Shown here: in pieces, positions 18,678 to 28,468 of the stretch | Layout of the letters: every line of letters starts with the position of its first letter | Position numbering within the stretch: the first letter of the stretch is position 1 | Program-made: the position numbers and the translations under genes | The notes under the pieces: model-generated | Seen by the model: only the letters and a program-made list of their open reading frames with translations | Databases searched by the model: none | What the model was told of the DNA's origin: nothing | Assembly (NCBI RefSeq): GCF_900100205.1 | Contig: NZ_FNEQ01000014.1 | Coordinates: forward strand, 1-64,000 | Length of the DNA stretch: 64,000 nucleotides | Direction of reading: 5' to 3' | Source: Duganella sp. OV510 | GTDB taxonomy: Bacteria; Pseudomonadota; Gammaproteobacteria; Burkholderiales; Burkholderiaceae_D

Positions 18678-18740
18678 GCTGGTATTGTCGGCTGAATCCG
18701 TCTAGGATTCAATCTTCGCATACAAAGTGAGACAGTAGTG

Positions 18741-19212
<472 letters not shown>

Positions 19213-19223
<11 letters not shown>

Positions 19224-19635
19224 AAACATCATGAGCCGCAACGTAGTGACGGTGGGGCTGGACGACACGCTGGGCCTGGTCAAAGAGATTTTCGACCACA
19301 GCAAATTCCACCACCTGCTGGCGCTGGAGAATGGCGAATTGCTGGGCGTGGTGTCGGACCGCGACCTGTTCAAGGCCTTGAGCCCGAACATCGGCACCAG
19401 CGTCGAAACCTACAAGGACGCCGCCACGCTGAACAAGCGGGTGCACCAGATCATGTCGCGCAAGCCGAAATGCCTGCGCGAAGACGCCACGGTGGACGCG
19501 GCGATCGACATGTTCAGCGAGCACGCGATCTCCTGCATCCCCATCCTCAGCGACGACGACCGCCTGGTGGGCATCCTCAGCTGGCGCGACATCCTGCGCA
19601 GCCTGCACAGCCGCCACTCCGACGAAGAATCCTGA
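19213..19635 (+). CDS. Two-CBS-domain protein
   Basis: The 140-residue protein is made of two CBS motifs (LVKNIMSRNVVTVGLDDTL and HQIMSRKPKCLREDATVDAA), each ending in a G-(V/I)-x-S-x-R-D strand (GVVSDRDLF, GILSWRDIL). CBS pairs bind adenine nucleotides and act as sensors. The ATG at 19213 is chosen because GGAGG ends five bases before it; the frame also opens at a GTG at 19201. It overlaps the VOC gene by 11 bp, so they are co-translated. No effector domain is attached. Confidence 0.85.
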
Positions 19636-19704
19636 AAAACCGGGGTCAGTTCTGCCAAACGTACACGAGCTCATGTACATTTGGCAGAACTGACCCCGGT
19701 TTTT
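19635..19704. repeat. Dispersed 60-bp palindrome, copy 1
   Basis: The core 19640-19699 has 26-base arms beginning CCGGGGTCAGTTCTGCCAAA, with one mismatch, around an eight-base loop containing GAGCTC. A-tract and T-tract flanks extend the stem. It exactly fills the space between the stop codons of two convergent genes. The A/T flanks would make it a bidirectional terminator. Confidence 0.9.
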
Positions 19705-20358
19705 TTAGTGGGCTTCGGAGGCGTTGAACATGGTTTTGGCGTAGATCAGGCCGAGGCCGTAGCCGCCGCCGTGGGCGATCGAGGTGGCGACGGTTTCGTT
19801 GTAGGTCTCGCCACGGGCCCAGTCGCGTTGCAGTTCCAGTAGGTATTGCAACGAGGTCATCGGGCGGGCGCCGGCCTGGATCATGCGCTCGACGGCGCGT
19901 TCGTGCGCTTCGTCGGAAACGTCGCCGCTGGCGTCGGTGATGACGTAGACTTCAAAGCCCTGGTCGAGGGCGGACAGTGCCGGGCCAACGATGCATACCG
20001 AGGTCCACAGGCCGGCCAGCACGATCTTGTCCTTGCCGATGGCGTTGACGCGCTCGGCGATGCGCGGGTCTTCCCAGGTGTTCATGGTGGTGCGGTCAAT
20101 GGCGACTTCGTCCGGGAACACGTCTTTGATCTCGTTGAAGATCGGGCCGGAGAAGGATTTTTCCGCTACCGTGGTCAGGATGGTCGGTACCTTGAATTCC
20201 TTGGCGGCTTTCGACACCAGTGCGACGTTGTTGCGCAGCTGGACCGGGTCGATCGACTTGGTGGCAAACGACATCTGCGACTGGTGATCGATCATGATCA
20301 GGGTGTGGTTGGTTGGGTTCAGCAGGGTTTGACCTGGTTTGGCGATGGCGGTTGGCAT
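19705..20358 (-). CDS. Isochorismatase-fold hydrolase (YcaC-like)
   Basis: The 217-residue cysteine hydrolase has the isochorismatase-like triad: Asp in LIMIDHQ, Lys in VAEKSF, and the nucleophile Cys in GLWTSVC. The spacing and the long C-terminal extension match YcaC-like proteins of unknown substrate. It has a strong ribosome site (AGGAGAGT) before the ATG and its own 114-bp upstream gap, so it is probably transcribed alone. Its stop lies in the flank of palindrome copy 1. Confidence 0.85.
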   Translation of the reverse strand: MPTAIAKPGQTLLNPTNHTLIMIDHQSQMSFATKSIDPVQLRNNVALVSKAAKEFKVPTILTTVAEKSFSGPIFNEIKDVFPDEVAIDRTTMNTWEDPRIAERVNAIGKDKIVLAGLWTSVCIVGPALSALDQGFEVYVITDASGDVSDEAHERAVERMIQAGARPMTSLQYLLELQRDWARGETYNETVATSIAHGGGYGLGLIYAKTMFNASEAH

Positions 20359-20472
20359 AATACTCTCCTAAATGTTCAAAATTTTCGATTTGGTGTTTGG
20401 CGCTGTGTTCTGCGCTGATGGAATGCATTATGCGGGAGCCCAATGCATTCAAAAAGCGGAAAACTTACCGTC

Positions 20473-21471
20473 TTATTTTCGAAAATTTCGATGATCGAAG
20501 AAGGTGTCCAGCAACTGTGCCGCCAGGGTGGCGGGGCTGGTCTCGCCGTCGGCCGCCTGTTGCAGCGCTTGTGGTAGCTGCTGGCGGATGGCGTCGTCGC
20601 TGCGGAAGCGTTCCTGCAGGCCGGCTTCGATGATGTGCCAGATCCACGCTTGCGCCTGGTGCCGGCGGCGCGCTTCGAAGTCGCCGCTTTGCTGCATGGC
20701 GGCTTTGTGCCGCTGTAACGCCGCCCACACATCAGCGATGCCGGCGCCGGTACTGGCGCTGGCTTGCAGCACCGGCACCTGCCAGTGCGGCGAGGCCGGA
20801 CGCAGCATGTGCAGCGCGGCTTTCAGCTGTCCGGCCGCCACGGCGGCGGCGCGCGGGTCGAGGTCGGCCTTGTTGTAGACGATGATGTCGGCCAGTTCGA
20901 GGATGCCTTTCTTGATGCCTTGCAGTTCGTCGCCGGCATTCGGCAGTTGCAGCAGCAGGAATACGTCGCACATGCCGGCGACCGCCGTTTCGCTCTGGCC
21001 GACGCCGACGGTTTCGACGATGACGACATCAAAGCCGGCCGCCTCGCACACCAGCATGGCTTCGCGGCTCTGGTGGCCGACGCCGCCCAGCGCGCCGCGC
21101 GCCGGCGAGGGCCGGATGTAGGCGGCTTCCTGATGCGACAGGCGCTCCATGCGGGTCTTGTCGCCGAGGATGGAGCCGCCGGTCAGCGGCGACGAGGGAT
21201 CGACCGCCAGCACCGCCAGCCGCAAGCCCTGCTCCAGCAAGTGCATGCCGAAGCTTTCGATGAAGGTGGATTTGCCGACGCCCGGCACGCCGCTGATGCC
21301 GATGCGCAGTGCCTTGCCGGTATGCGGCAGCAAGTGGTCCAGCAGCGCCTGGGCGCGCAGCCGGTGGTCGGGACGCGTGGATTCCACCAGCGTGATGGCC
21401 TTGGCCAGCGCGCGTCGCTGCCGGCCGATCAGCGCGGCGGCAAGGGCGGCATCGTCAGGCGCGATTGCCAT
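20473..21471 (-). CDS. meaB: Methylmalonyl-CoA mutase GTPase chaperone MeaB
   Basis: The 332-residue G3E-family GTPase has Walker A GVPGVGKST, DPSSPLTGGSILGDKTRM, ETVGVGQSE and NKAD. It protects and reloads the cobalamin cofactor of methylmalonyl-CoA mutase. The start is the ATG at 21471, four bases after the mutase stop; the longer open frame to 21780 lies inside the mutase gene. Co-transcription with the mutase fits their joint function. Confidence 0.93.
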   Translation of the reverse strand: MAIAPDDAALAAALIGRQRRALAKAITLVESTRPDHRLRAQALLDHLLPHTGKALRIGISGVPGVGKSTFIESFGMHLLEQGLRLAVLAVDPSSPLTGGSILGDKTRMERLSHQEAAYIRPSPARGALGGVGHQSREAMLVCEAAGFDVVIVETVGVGQSETAVAGMCDVFLLLQLPNAGDELQGIKKGILELADIIVYNKADLDPRAAAVAAGQLKAALHMLRPASPHWQVPVLQASASTGAGIADVWAALQRHKAAMQQSGDFEARRRHQAQAWIWHIIEAGLQERFRSDDAIRQQLPQALQQAADGETSPATLAAQLLDTFFDHRNFRK

Positions 21472-21475
21472 GCGG

Positions 21476-23758
21476 TCAGGTGATGGAGGAGGTGCCGGCC
21501 GTTGCGCCCAGCGCCAGGGCGACCGCTGCTGCTGCCTCGGCATCGTCGGCGCACGCGGGCACGGGCGCGTCGCTGGCGGCCGCGTGACCATCGCCCGCCG
21601 GGCCGTCCAGGACTTCGCGGATCTGTTGCAGCACTTCTGCCGCGCACAGCGGGATCGGCGTGCCGGGGCCGAAGATGCCTTTGACGCCGGCCTGATACAG
21701 GAAGCCATGGTCCTGCGTCGGCACCACGCCACCGACGAACACGATGATGTCGTCCGCCCCTTGCTCACGCAGCGCGGCAATCAGTTCCGGCACCAGCGTC
21801 TTGTGGCCGGCCGCCAGCGATGACACGCCAAGCGCGTGCACATCGTTCTCGATGGCCTGGCGCGCCGCTTCTTCCGGCGTCTGGAACAGCGGCCCCAGGT
21901 CGACATCGAAGCCAAGATCGGCAAACGCCGATCCGACCACGCGCGCGCCACGGTCATGCCCGTCCTGTCCCAGCTTGGCGACCATGATGCGCGGCCGGCG
22001 GCCCTGTTCTTCCGCGAAGCGTTCGACTTCGCCACGCAAACGGGTCCAGTTCTCGTCATCCGCCAGCGCCGCCGCATACACGCCAGACACGCTCTGGCTG
22101 GCCGCGCGATGCCGTCCCCAGGCCTGCTCCAGCGCGTCGGAAATCTCGCCGACGGTGGCGCGCAGGCGGGTGGCGCGCACCGCCAGTTCCAGCAGGTTGC
22201 CGTGGCCCTCATACGCCGCCACGCCCAGTTCGGCCAGCGCCGCGCCCACTGCCGCCTGGTGGCGCGCGGCGCGGATCTCGGCCAGCCGGGCGATCTGCTG
22301 CTCGCGCACGGCGCTGTTGTCGATCTCGCGCGCCTCGACCTGGTCCTCGATGCCGCTCTGGTATTTGTTGACGCCCACGATCACGTCCTTGCCGGCATCG
22401 ATGCGCGCCTGCTTGTCGGCCGCCGCCGCTTCGATCTTCAGCTTGGCCCAGCCGGAGCCGACCGCCTGCGTCATGCCGCCCATCTGCTCGACTTGCTGGA
22501 TGATGGCCCAGGCCTGGTCGGCCACGTCCTGCGTCAGCTTTTCCATCATGTAGGAACCGGCCCAGGGGTCGATGACGTTGGTGATCTGGGTTTCTTCCTG
22601 CAGGATCAGCTGGGTGTTGCGGGCGATGCGCGCGGCAAATTCGGACGGCAGCGCGATCGCTTCGTCCAGCGAGTTGGTGTGCAGCGACTGGGTACCGCCA
22701 AACACGGCGGCCATCGCTTCCACCGTGGTGCGCACCACGTTGTTGTACGGGTCCTGCACCGTCAGCGACCAGCCGGAGGTCTGGCAATGCGTGCGCAGCA
22801 TCAGCGATTTCTGCGATTTGGCGCCGAAATCCTGCATGATGCGGCACCACAGCAGCCGCGCCGCGCGCAGCTTGGCCACTTCCAGGTAAAAGTTCATGCC
22901 GACGCCGAAGAAGAATGACAGCCGGCCGGCAAAGTCATCCACATCCATGCCTTTGCCGAGTGCGGTGCGGACATATTCCATGCCATCGGCCAAGGTCAGC
23001 GCCAGTTCCAGCGCCGGCGTGGCGCCGGCTTCCTGCATGTGGTAGCCGGAAATCGACACGGAATTGAACTTCGGCATGTGCTGTGCCGTGTAGGCAATGA
23101 TGTCGGCAACGATGCGCATCGACGGTTCGGGCGGATAAATATAGGTATTCCGCACCATGAATTCCTTCAGGATGTCGTTCTGTATGGTACCGGACAGTTG
23201 TTCCGGCGCCACGCCAGCCTCCTCGGCAGCGACGATGTAGCCGGCCAGTACCGGCAGCACGGCGCCGTTCATGGTCATCGATACCGACACCTTGCCGAGG
23301 TCGATGCCGTCAAACAGGATCTTCATGTCCTCGACCGAATCGACTGCCACGCCGGCCTTGCCGACATCGCCCTTGACACGCGGATGGTCGGAATCGTAGC
23401 CACGGTGAGTGGCCAGGTCGAACGCCACCGATACGCCCTGGCCGCCGCCGGCCAGCGCGCGGCGGTAGAAGGCGTTGGACTCGGCCGCCGTCGAGAAACC
23501 GGCGTACTGGCGGATGGTCCACGGCCGCGCCGCGTACATGCTGGCTTGCGGGCCGCGCACGAAGGGGGCAAAGCCGGGCAGGGTGTCGGTGTGCGGCAGG
23601 CCTTCCAGGTCGGCTGCCGTGTACAGCGCTTTCAGCGTAATGCCATCGGCCTGCGGAGTGTCCAGGCGCGCTGCGTCGCCACCGGGAGCCGAGCGCGCGG
23701 CCGCCTTGCGCCAGTCGTCCAGCGACGGGGTGGGAGTCGGTGCGCGCGGGTGTTCCAT
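21476..23758 (-). CDS. scpA: Methylmalonyl-CoA mutase
   Basis: The 760-residue single-chain enzyme has a TIM-barrel substrate domain (ASMYAARPWTIRQYAGFS, with YAGFS contacting substrate; LRTHCQTSGWSL) and a C-terminal cobalamin domain with the DxHxxG motif (DGHDRG, about residue 600). It interconverts methylmalonyl-CoA and succinyl-CoA. The start is the ATG at 23758 (MEHPRAPT); the frame extends to 23839 but that part looks non-coding. It is divergent from the acyl-sugar operon at 23920, with a 161-bp shared upstream region. Confidence 0.95.
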   Translation of the reverse strand: MEHPRAPTPTPSLDDWRKAAARSAPGGDAARLDTPQADGITLKALYTAADLEGLPHTDTLPGFAPFVRGPQASMYAARPWTIRQYAGFSTAAESNAFYRRALAGGGQGVSVAFDLATHRGYDSDHPRVKGDVGKAGVAVDSVEDMKILFDGIDLGKVSVSMTMNGAVLPVLAGYIVAAEEAGVAPEQLSGTIQNDILKEFMVRNTYIYPPEPSMRIVADIIAYTAQHMPKFNSVSISGYHMQEAGATPALELALTLADGMEYVRTALGKGMDVDDFAGRLSFFFGVGMNFYLEVAKLRAARLLWCRIMQDFGAKSQKSLMLRTHCQTSGWSLTVQDPYNNVVRTTVEAMAAVFGGTQSLHTNSLDEAIALPSEFAARIARNTQLILQEETQITNVIDPWAGSYMMEKLTQDVADQAWAIIQQVEQMGGMTQAVGSGWAKLKIEAAAADKQARIDAGKDVIVGVNKYQSGIEDQVEAREIDNSAVREQQIARLAEIRAARHQAAVGAALAELGVAAYEGHGNLLELAVRATRLRATVGEISDALEQAWGRHRAASQSVSGVYAAALADDENWTRLRGEVERFAEEQGRRPRIMVAKLGQDGHDRGARVVGSAFADLGFDVDLGPLFQTPEEAARQAIENDVHALGVSSLAAGHKTLVPELIAALREQGADDIIVFVGGVVPTQDHGFLYQAGVKGIFGPGTPIPLCAAEVLQQIREVLDGPAGDGHAAASDAPVPACADDAEAAAAVALALGATAGTSSIT

Positions 23759-23919
23759 TGGGTGCCTTGCCGAATAAGATGCGCCGATTGTACCGTGCAG
23801 CCCGACACCTTGTGGGTAAAAAGACAGACGGGGCAACACCCCCCTGTTTTACGGACCGCAAGCCCCGGCGCTTATGGTAAAGTTGGTCCGCATTAATAAC
23901 ATGCCAAACCGGAGCTTTT

Positions 23920-24504
23920 GTGAACGATACCGTCAAACTGGAAGGTGAATTTGTCACGCTGCGCATGATGCGCGCCGACGACGCCGCCCAGACCTTCGCC
24001 TGGCGCCAGGCCGACCGCGCCCGCCTGCTGAACGCCGGCGCCGCCACGGTCGAACAACAGGCTGCCTGGATTGCTAGCCGGCCAGCCTCCGAATATAATT
24101 TCATGATCGAGTTGAAGGATGGCCGCGCCATCGGCATGCTGTCGCTGGTGGGCATCAACAAGGTCAACCGCCATGCGGAAACCGGGCGTTTCCTGATCGG
24201 CGACGAAGAGGCCGCCAAGGGCATCCCGGCTGCCGTCGAGGCGATGAAGCTGCTGTATGAATTTGCCTTCGACAAGCTGGACCTGATCCGCCTGCACGGC
24301 ACGGTGGCCTCCGGCAATCCGCTGATGGTGAAGTGGCAGAAGTATCTGGGCATGAAGGAAGAAGGCCGCATGCGCAGCCATTATTTCATCGACGGCAAAT
24401 GGCAGGACGCCGTGATCCTCGGCTTGCTGGTGGAAGAAGCCCGCACGCAGTCCTATCCCCGCATGAACGCCCTGATCACCGCTGCCCGCCGCACCCACGC
24501 TTAA
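23920..24504 (+). CDS. GNAT-family acyltransferase
   Basis: The 194-residue protein resembles the RimJ/RimL branch of GNAT (FVTLRMMRADDA start, a mid-protein strand IGMLSLVGINKVNRHAETG, then GIPAAVEAMKLLYEFAF). It starts with GTG, with GGAG five bases upstream. It opens an operon of ACP and fatty-acid-like genes, so it may move an acyl group from the ACP to an amino sugar, as such enzymes do in flagellin- and LPS-sugar loci. A second GNAT lies at 31.9 kb. The acceptor is inference. Confidence 0.8.
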   Translation: MNDTVKLEGEFVTLRMMRADDAAQTFAWRQADRARLLNAGAATVEQQAAWIASRPASEYNFMIELKDGRAIGMLSLVGINKVNRHAETGRFLIGDEEAAKGIPAAVEAMKLLYEFAFDKLDLIRLHGTVASGNPLMVKWQKYLGMKEEGRMRSHYFIDGKWQDAVILGLLVEEARTQSYPRMNALITAARRTHA

Positions 24505-24522
24505 CCCCCCAAGGAAGATTTG

Positions 24523-24825
24523 ATGTTGACTAAAGAGAATGTGCTGGAAATCATTCTGCGCGCCCTGCAGAACCTGAACGACGAACTGGCGGACGACGAG
24601 AAATTCGAAGCCGGCCCGAACACGCCGCTGTTCGGACCCAACGCCACGCTGGATTCGCTGGCGCTGGTGTCGGTGATCGTTGACGTTGAAGGCGATGTGT
24701 CGACCGCGCTGGGCCGCAGCATCAGCCTGACCGACGACCGTGCCATGAGCCAGGAAATCTCGCCGTTCGACGACGTGCAGACCCTGCTCAACTACATCAT
24801 GATCCTGGTCAACGAGGGCAAATGA
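24523..24825 (+). CDS. Acyl carrier protein-like protein
   Basis: The 100-residue acidic protein has the phosphopantetheine motif D-S-L (ATLDSLALVSV, Ser about 45). It is longer than FabD-type ACPs and has an insertion before helix 3. The ATG at 24523 is used, preceded by AAGGAAG. The next gene overlaps it by four bases (ATGA). It is expected to hold the acyl chain processed by the SDR, FabH and MaoC-SDR enzymes of the operon. Confidence 0.8.
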   Translation: MLTKENVLEIILRALQNLNDELADDEKFEAGPNTPLFGPNATLDSLALVSVIVDVEGDVSTALGRSISLTDDRAMSQEISPFDDVQTLLNYIMILVNEGK

Positions 24826-25544
24826 TGAGCGCAGGTCTGTACGCAGGCAAAGTGGTGCTGGTGACCGGCAGCCGTCGCGGCGTCGGCAAGGCCATCGCCG
24901 AGCACTTTCTGAACCACGGCGCCGACAAGGTGATCGGCTTCGCCCGTGGCGCCGGTTCGATCGCGCACCCGAACTATCACCACTTCGAGGTGGATGTAGG
25001 CGACACCGAGTCCGTCATCAAGGGCTTTGCGGCGCTGAAGCAGGTGACCGATTCGATCCAGATCGTGGTGAACAACGCCGCCGTGCTGACCTCGCAGTAT
25101 TCGATGATCATGCCGCCGGCCGCCGCGCAGGCGATGGTCAACGTGAATTTGCTCGGCCCCTTCATGGTGTCGCGCGAAGCCGCCAAGATGATGCGCAAGC
25201 GTAAATGGGGCCGCATCATCAACATCGGTTCGATGGCGGCCTCGCTGGAACCGATCGGCGATTCGATGTACGCCGCTTGCAAGGCCGGCCTGTCGACCCT
25301 GGCGAATGTGATGGCCAAGGAGTTCGCGACGATGAACGTCACCTGCAACACGCTGGGCATCAACGCCATCGAAAGCGATATGCTGGCGCAGCTGCCGCGC
25401 GACAAGATCGACGCCATCATCGCCGGCCTGCCGGTGCCGCGCATGTCGAAGGAAGACGATATTCTCAACGTGATCGACTTCTTCGCCGCCGAGCGCTCGT
25501 CGCAGATCACCGCGCAGACCGTGTTCCTGGGCGGAGTCAACTAA
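24822..25544 (+). CDS. SDR oxidoreductase (FabG-like)
   Basis: The 240-residue classical short-chain dehydrogenase has cofactor motif TGSRRGVG near the N-terminus, NNAAV, and catalytic Ser in NIGSMAAS with the Y-x-x-x-K pair in YAACK. A 3-oxoacyl-ACP reductase role is supported by overlap with the upstream ACP gene and by the FabH-like gene downstream. An alternative ATG is one codon later. Confidence 0.82.
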   Translation: MMSAGLYAGKVVLVTGSRRGVGKAIAEHFLNHGADKVIGFARGAGSIAHPNYHHFEVDVGDTESVIKGFAALKQVTDSIQIVVNNAAVLTSQYSMIMPPAAAQAMVNVNLLGPFMVSREAAKMMRKRKWGRIINIGSMAASLEPIGDSMYAACKAGLSTLANVMAKEFATMNVTCNTLGINAIESDMLAQLPRDKIDAIIAGLPVPRMSKEDDILNVIDFFAAERSSQITAQTVFLGGVN

Positions 25545-25545
25545 G

Positions 25546-26244
25546 ATGCTGGCGCCGGTCGGTCACTGGGGCGGCGGCGACGTTTGGCGAGTGACCAGCG
25601 GCGAGTTTCCATCCAATGCTTATTTGTGCGGCACCGGCGACGGCCGCTGCGTGCTGATCGACGGTGGGCTGGACCCGGCCGCCATCGACCTGGCCATGCA
25701 GCAGCTGGCGCTGACGCCGACTGCGGTGTTCTGCACGCACGGCCATTTCGACCATGCCGGTTCGGCCGCGTTCTTCCAGAAGAAATTCGGCGTGCCGGTG
25801 TATCTGCACGGTGCCGACCGCAAGCTGCTGAAGGCGTCGAATTTTTTGCTGATGGCGTTCAAGCTGGCCTCGCGCATCGAGCAGCCGGGCGAGATTACGG
25901 CGGTGGCCAGCGGCGAGTCGGTCGATGTGGCCGGCCACGCGCTGACTTTCCACGGCGCGCCGGGCCATACGCCGGGTTCCTGCATCATTGAACTGGGCAG
26001 CGCGCTGTTCACCGGCGACACCATTTACACGCGCGGCGTCGGCCTGTCGCATCTGCCGGGCGAGCAGCCCGAGATGCTGAAACAATCGATACTGGCCTTG
26101 TGGCCGCTGCTGACGGCGGAGCGCATCGTCTATCCGGGCCATGGCGGTTGCGCCAGCGGCGCCGAGGTGCGCGCGACCAATCGCGCGCTGCTTGAATTCC
26201 TGGGCTTGCCCCATTCCACTGAAACGAAAGCTGTAGAACTATGA
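25546..26244 (+). CDS. Metallo-beta-lactamase-fold hydrolase
   Basis: The 232-residue MBL-fold protein has the zinc motif THGHFDHAG (about 64-72), a further His in GAPGHTPGS, Asp in FTGDTI and His in PGHGG. This is a glyoxalase-II-like arrangement for two metals. Within an ACP operon it could be an acyl-thioesterase for proof-reading or chain release. That is inference, as the fold also includes lactonases and hydroxyacylglutathione hydrolases. It overlaps the next gene by four bases. Confidence 0.85.
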   Translation: MLAPVGHWGGGDVWRVTSGEFPSNAYLCGTGDGRCVLIDGGLDPAAIDLAMQQLALTPTAVFCTHGHFDHAGSAAFFQKKFGVPVYLHGADRKLLKASNFLLMAFKLASRIEQPGEITAVASGESVDVAGHALTFHGAPGHTPGSCIIELGSALFTGDTIYTRGVGLSHLPGEQPEMLKQSILALWPLLTAERIVYPGHGGCASGAEVRATNRALLEFLGLPHSTETKAVEL

Positions 26245-27257
26245 CTATCGATAGCGGCGTCGCCATCGCCGGCGTGGGCCATCATCTGCCCGACCTGATC
26301 GAAGATAACGAAACGCTGTGCGCCAACCTGGAGGTTGGCCCGGAGTGGATCATGGAGAAGACCGGCATCAAGCGCCGTTATCTGGCGCGGCCTGAGGATT
26401 CGGCCTCCGATTATGCCGCCAAGGCGGCGCAGAACGCGCTGGACATGGCCGGTATTCCGGCTGACGAGGTGGATCTGATCGTGGTCTGCACCTTCTCCGG
26501 CGATTACATCTTCCCGCCGGTGTCGGCCAAGGTGCAGATGCTGCTGAAGGCGCCGCATGCGCAGATCTTTGACGTGCAGGCCAACTGCGCCGGCTTCGTC
26601 ACCGGCCTGACGGTGGCGTCGGACCGCATGCTGGTCGATCCGACGGTGCGCAATGCGCTGGTGATCGGCGTCGAGCTGAATTCGCGCTACATCAACCGCG
26701 CCGACATCAATTCGGCGATCTACATGAGCGATGGCGCCGGCGCTGCCGTACTGACCCGCACCGAGAAGGGCAAGGGCATCATGGCGTCGGCTTTCCATAC
26801 CGACAGTTCGAACTTCGAGGCGGTGCGTATGCGCGGCGGCGGTTCCAGCTTCGGCTCCAGGGACCGTGAATGGGACGCGTCGGTGGACTACATGGAGATG
26901 AACGGCATCGCCACCTGGAAGCAGGCGATCACACACTTGCCGACGGTGATCCGCAAGGCTTGCGCCAAGAGCGGCATCGATCCGAAAGAGGTGGAGTTCC
27001 TGGTGTTCCATCAGGCTAACCTGAACATGATCGAGTACGTGGTGCGCAAGATGGGCTACGGCATGGAGAAGACCTTCACCAATGTGCAGGAGATCGGCAA
27101 TACCGGCGCGGCCTCGGTTGGCATCGCGTTGAGCGAGGCGGTGTCGAAAGGCTTGATGAAGGATGGCCAGCTGGTGGTGCTGGCGGCGGTCGGCGCCGGC
27201 TTCAACTTTGGTGCTTCGGTATGGCGCTGGCATATGCCGGTGCGGAAGGCGGCGTGA
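26241..27257 (+). CDS. 3-oxoacyl-ACP synthase III-like (KAS III)
   Basis: The 338-residue condensing enzyme of FabH type has active-site Cys about 115 (QANCAGF), His about 256 (VFHQANL) and Asn about 287 (NTGAAS). It would condense a short acyl starter with malonyl-ACP. A second copy of this activity inside a sugar operon points to a dedicated short 3-hydroxyacyl or enoyl group rather than membrane lipid. It is translationally coupled on both sides (ATGA with the MBL gene, one-base overlap with the fusion gene). Confidence 0.9.
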   Translation: MTIDSGVAIAGVGHHLPDLIEDNETLCANLEVGPEWIMEKTGIKRRYLARPEDSASDYAAKAAQNALDMAGIPADEVDLIVVCTFSGDYIFPPVSAKVQMLLKAPHAQIFDVQANCAGFVTGLTVASDRMLVDPTVRNALVIGVELNSRYINRADINSAIYMSDGAGAAVLTRTEKGKGIMASAFHTDSSNFEAVRMRGGGSSFGSRDREWDASVDYMEMNGIATWKQAITHLPTVIRKACAKSGIDPKEVEFLVFHQANLNMIEYVVRKMGYGMEKTFTNVQEIGNTGAASVGIALSEAVSKGLMKDGQLVVLAAVGAGFNFGASVWRWHMPVRKAA

Positions 27258-28468
27258 TGTTCAAGGATTTCGATGCCATCCAGGTTGGCGAGACGCAGAC
27301 GCTGACCAAGCACATCACCGAAGCCGATGTGCGCAAGTTCGTCGAGATGACCGGCGATGACAATCCGCTGCATGTGGACCGCGCGTATGCGGAGACCACG
27401 TCGTTCAAGGATATCGTGGTGCATGGCATGCTGGGCGCTTCGTTTATTTCGACGGTGATCGGCACCAAGCTGCCGGGCACTGGTGCGCTGTGGGTGTCGC
27501 AGAATATGGAGTTCCTGCTGCCGGTGCGGCTGGGCGATGTGCTGACCATCAGTGCCACAGTGGTGAAGAAGCATGAGCGCGAGCGCTTGCTGGAGCTGGA
27601 TACCAGAATCGTCAATCAGAACCAGCAGTTGATTTTGACTGGTGTGGGCAAGGTCAAGGTGCTGGTGGCGGCGGAGCCGGAAGCCAGGCCGGCGGCCGAC
27701 GCGCGTCCGCGCGTGGCGATAGTGACCGGCGGCGCCGGCGGCATCGGCAAGGCGATCTGCCAGCGTCTGGCAGCGGATGGCTTTGACGTGGTGGTGAACT
27801 ACCGCGGCCAGGCCGACCGCGCGGCGCAGATTGTCGCCGAGATCAATGCCGCCGTTGGCGGCGAGGGCAAGCGTCGCGGGCGGGCGCTGGCGGTGCAGGC
27901 GGATATCGCCACCGAGGCTGGCGCGCAGGCGCTGTTTGCAGCGGCGGTGAAGGCTTTCGGCGCGGTGAGCGTGCTGGTAAATAACGCCTCGCCACATATC
28001 AATCCGAAACCGTTCGGCGTGACCGCATGGGCCGACGTGCAGCAGCAGCTCGACGTGCAGGTCAAAGGCGCCTTCCTGATGACCAGCGCCGTGGTGCCGG
28101 ACATGGCCGCGCGCAAATGGGGCCGCATCGTCAACATCACCTCGCAGGTGCTGGATGGCCAGCCGTCCGTGACGTGGACCGGTTATGCGATGGCCAAGGG
28201 GGCATTGCAGGTGTTCTCCAATTACATGGCGGCGGAACTCGGCCCGCAGGGCATCACTGTCAACTGCGTATCGCCAGGCATGTGCGAAACCACGCTGATC
28301 GGCGACATCCCTGAAAAGGCGCAGCTGATGATCGCGCGCCAGACGCCATTGCGCCGCCTGGCCAAGCCGTCCGACGTGGCGGCGGCCGTGGCCTATCTGG
28401 TGTCCGATGATGCCGGCTTTGTCACTGGCGACACCGTGGCCGTCAACGGCGGGATGGCGATGCGATGA
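27257..28468 (+). CDS. MaoC dehydratase - SDR reductase fusion
   Basis: The 403-residue protein has two domains. Residues 1-145 are a MaoC/PhaJ hot-dog fold (DDNPLHVDRAYAETTSFKDI with the hydratase Asp and His, VHGML). Residues about 160-403 are a FabG-like SDR (VTGGAGGIGK, NNAS, Ser in NITSQV, Y-x-x-x-K in YAMAK, VNCVSPGM). It could reduce a 3-oxoacyl group and hydrate or dehydrate the product on one polypeptide. The ATG at 27257 shares one base with the FabH-like stop; the frame is open further upstream. A separate SDR in the same operon makes this partly redundant. Confidence 0.88.
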   Translation: MFKDFDAIQVGETQTLTKHITEADVRKFVEMTGDDNPLHVDRAYAETTSFKDIVVHGMLGASFISTVIGTKLPGTGALWVSQNMEFLLPVRLGDVLTISATVVKKHERERLLELDTRIVNQNQQLILTGVGKVKVLVAAEPEARPAADARPRVAIVTGGAGGIGKAICQRLAADGFDVVVNYRGQADRAAQIVAEINAAVGGEGKRRGRALAVQADIATEAGAQALFAAAVKAFGAVSVLVNNASPHINPKPFGVTAWADVQQQLDVQVKGAFLMTSAVVPDMAARKWGRIVNITSQVLDGQPSVTWTGYAMAKGALQVFSNYMAAELGPQGITVNCVSPGMCETTLIGDIPEKAQLMIARQTPLRRLAKPSDVAAAVAYLVSDDAGFVTGDTVAVNGGMAMR

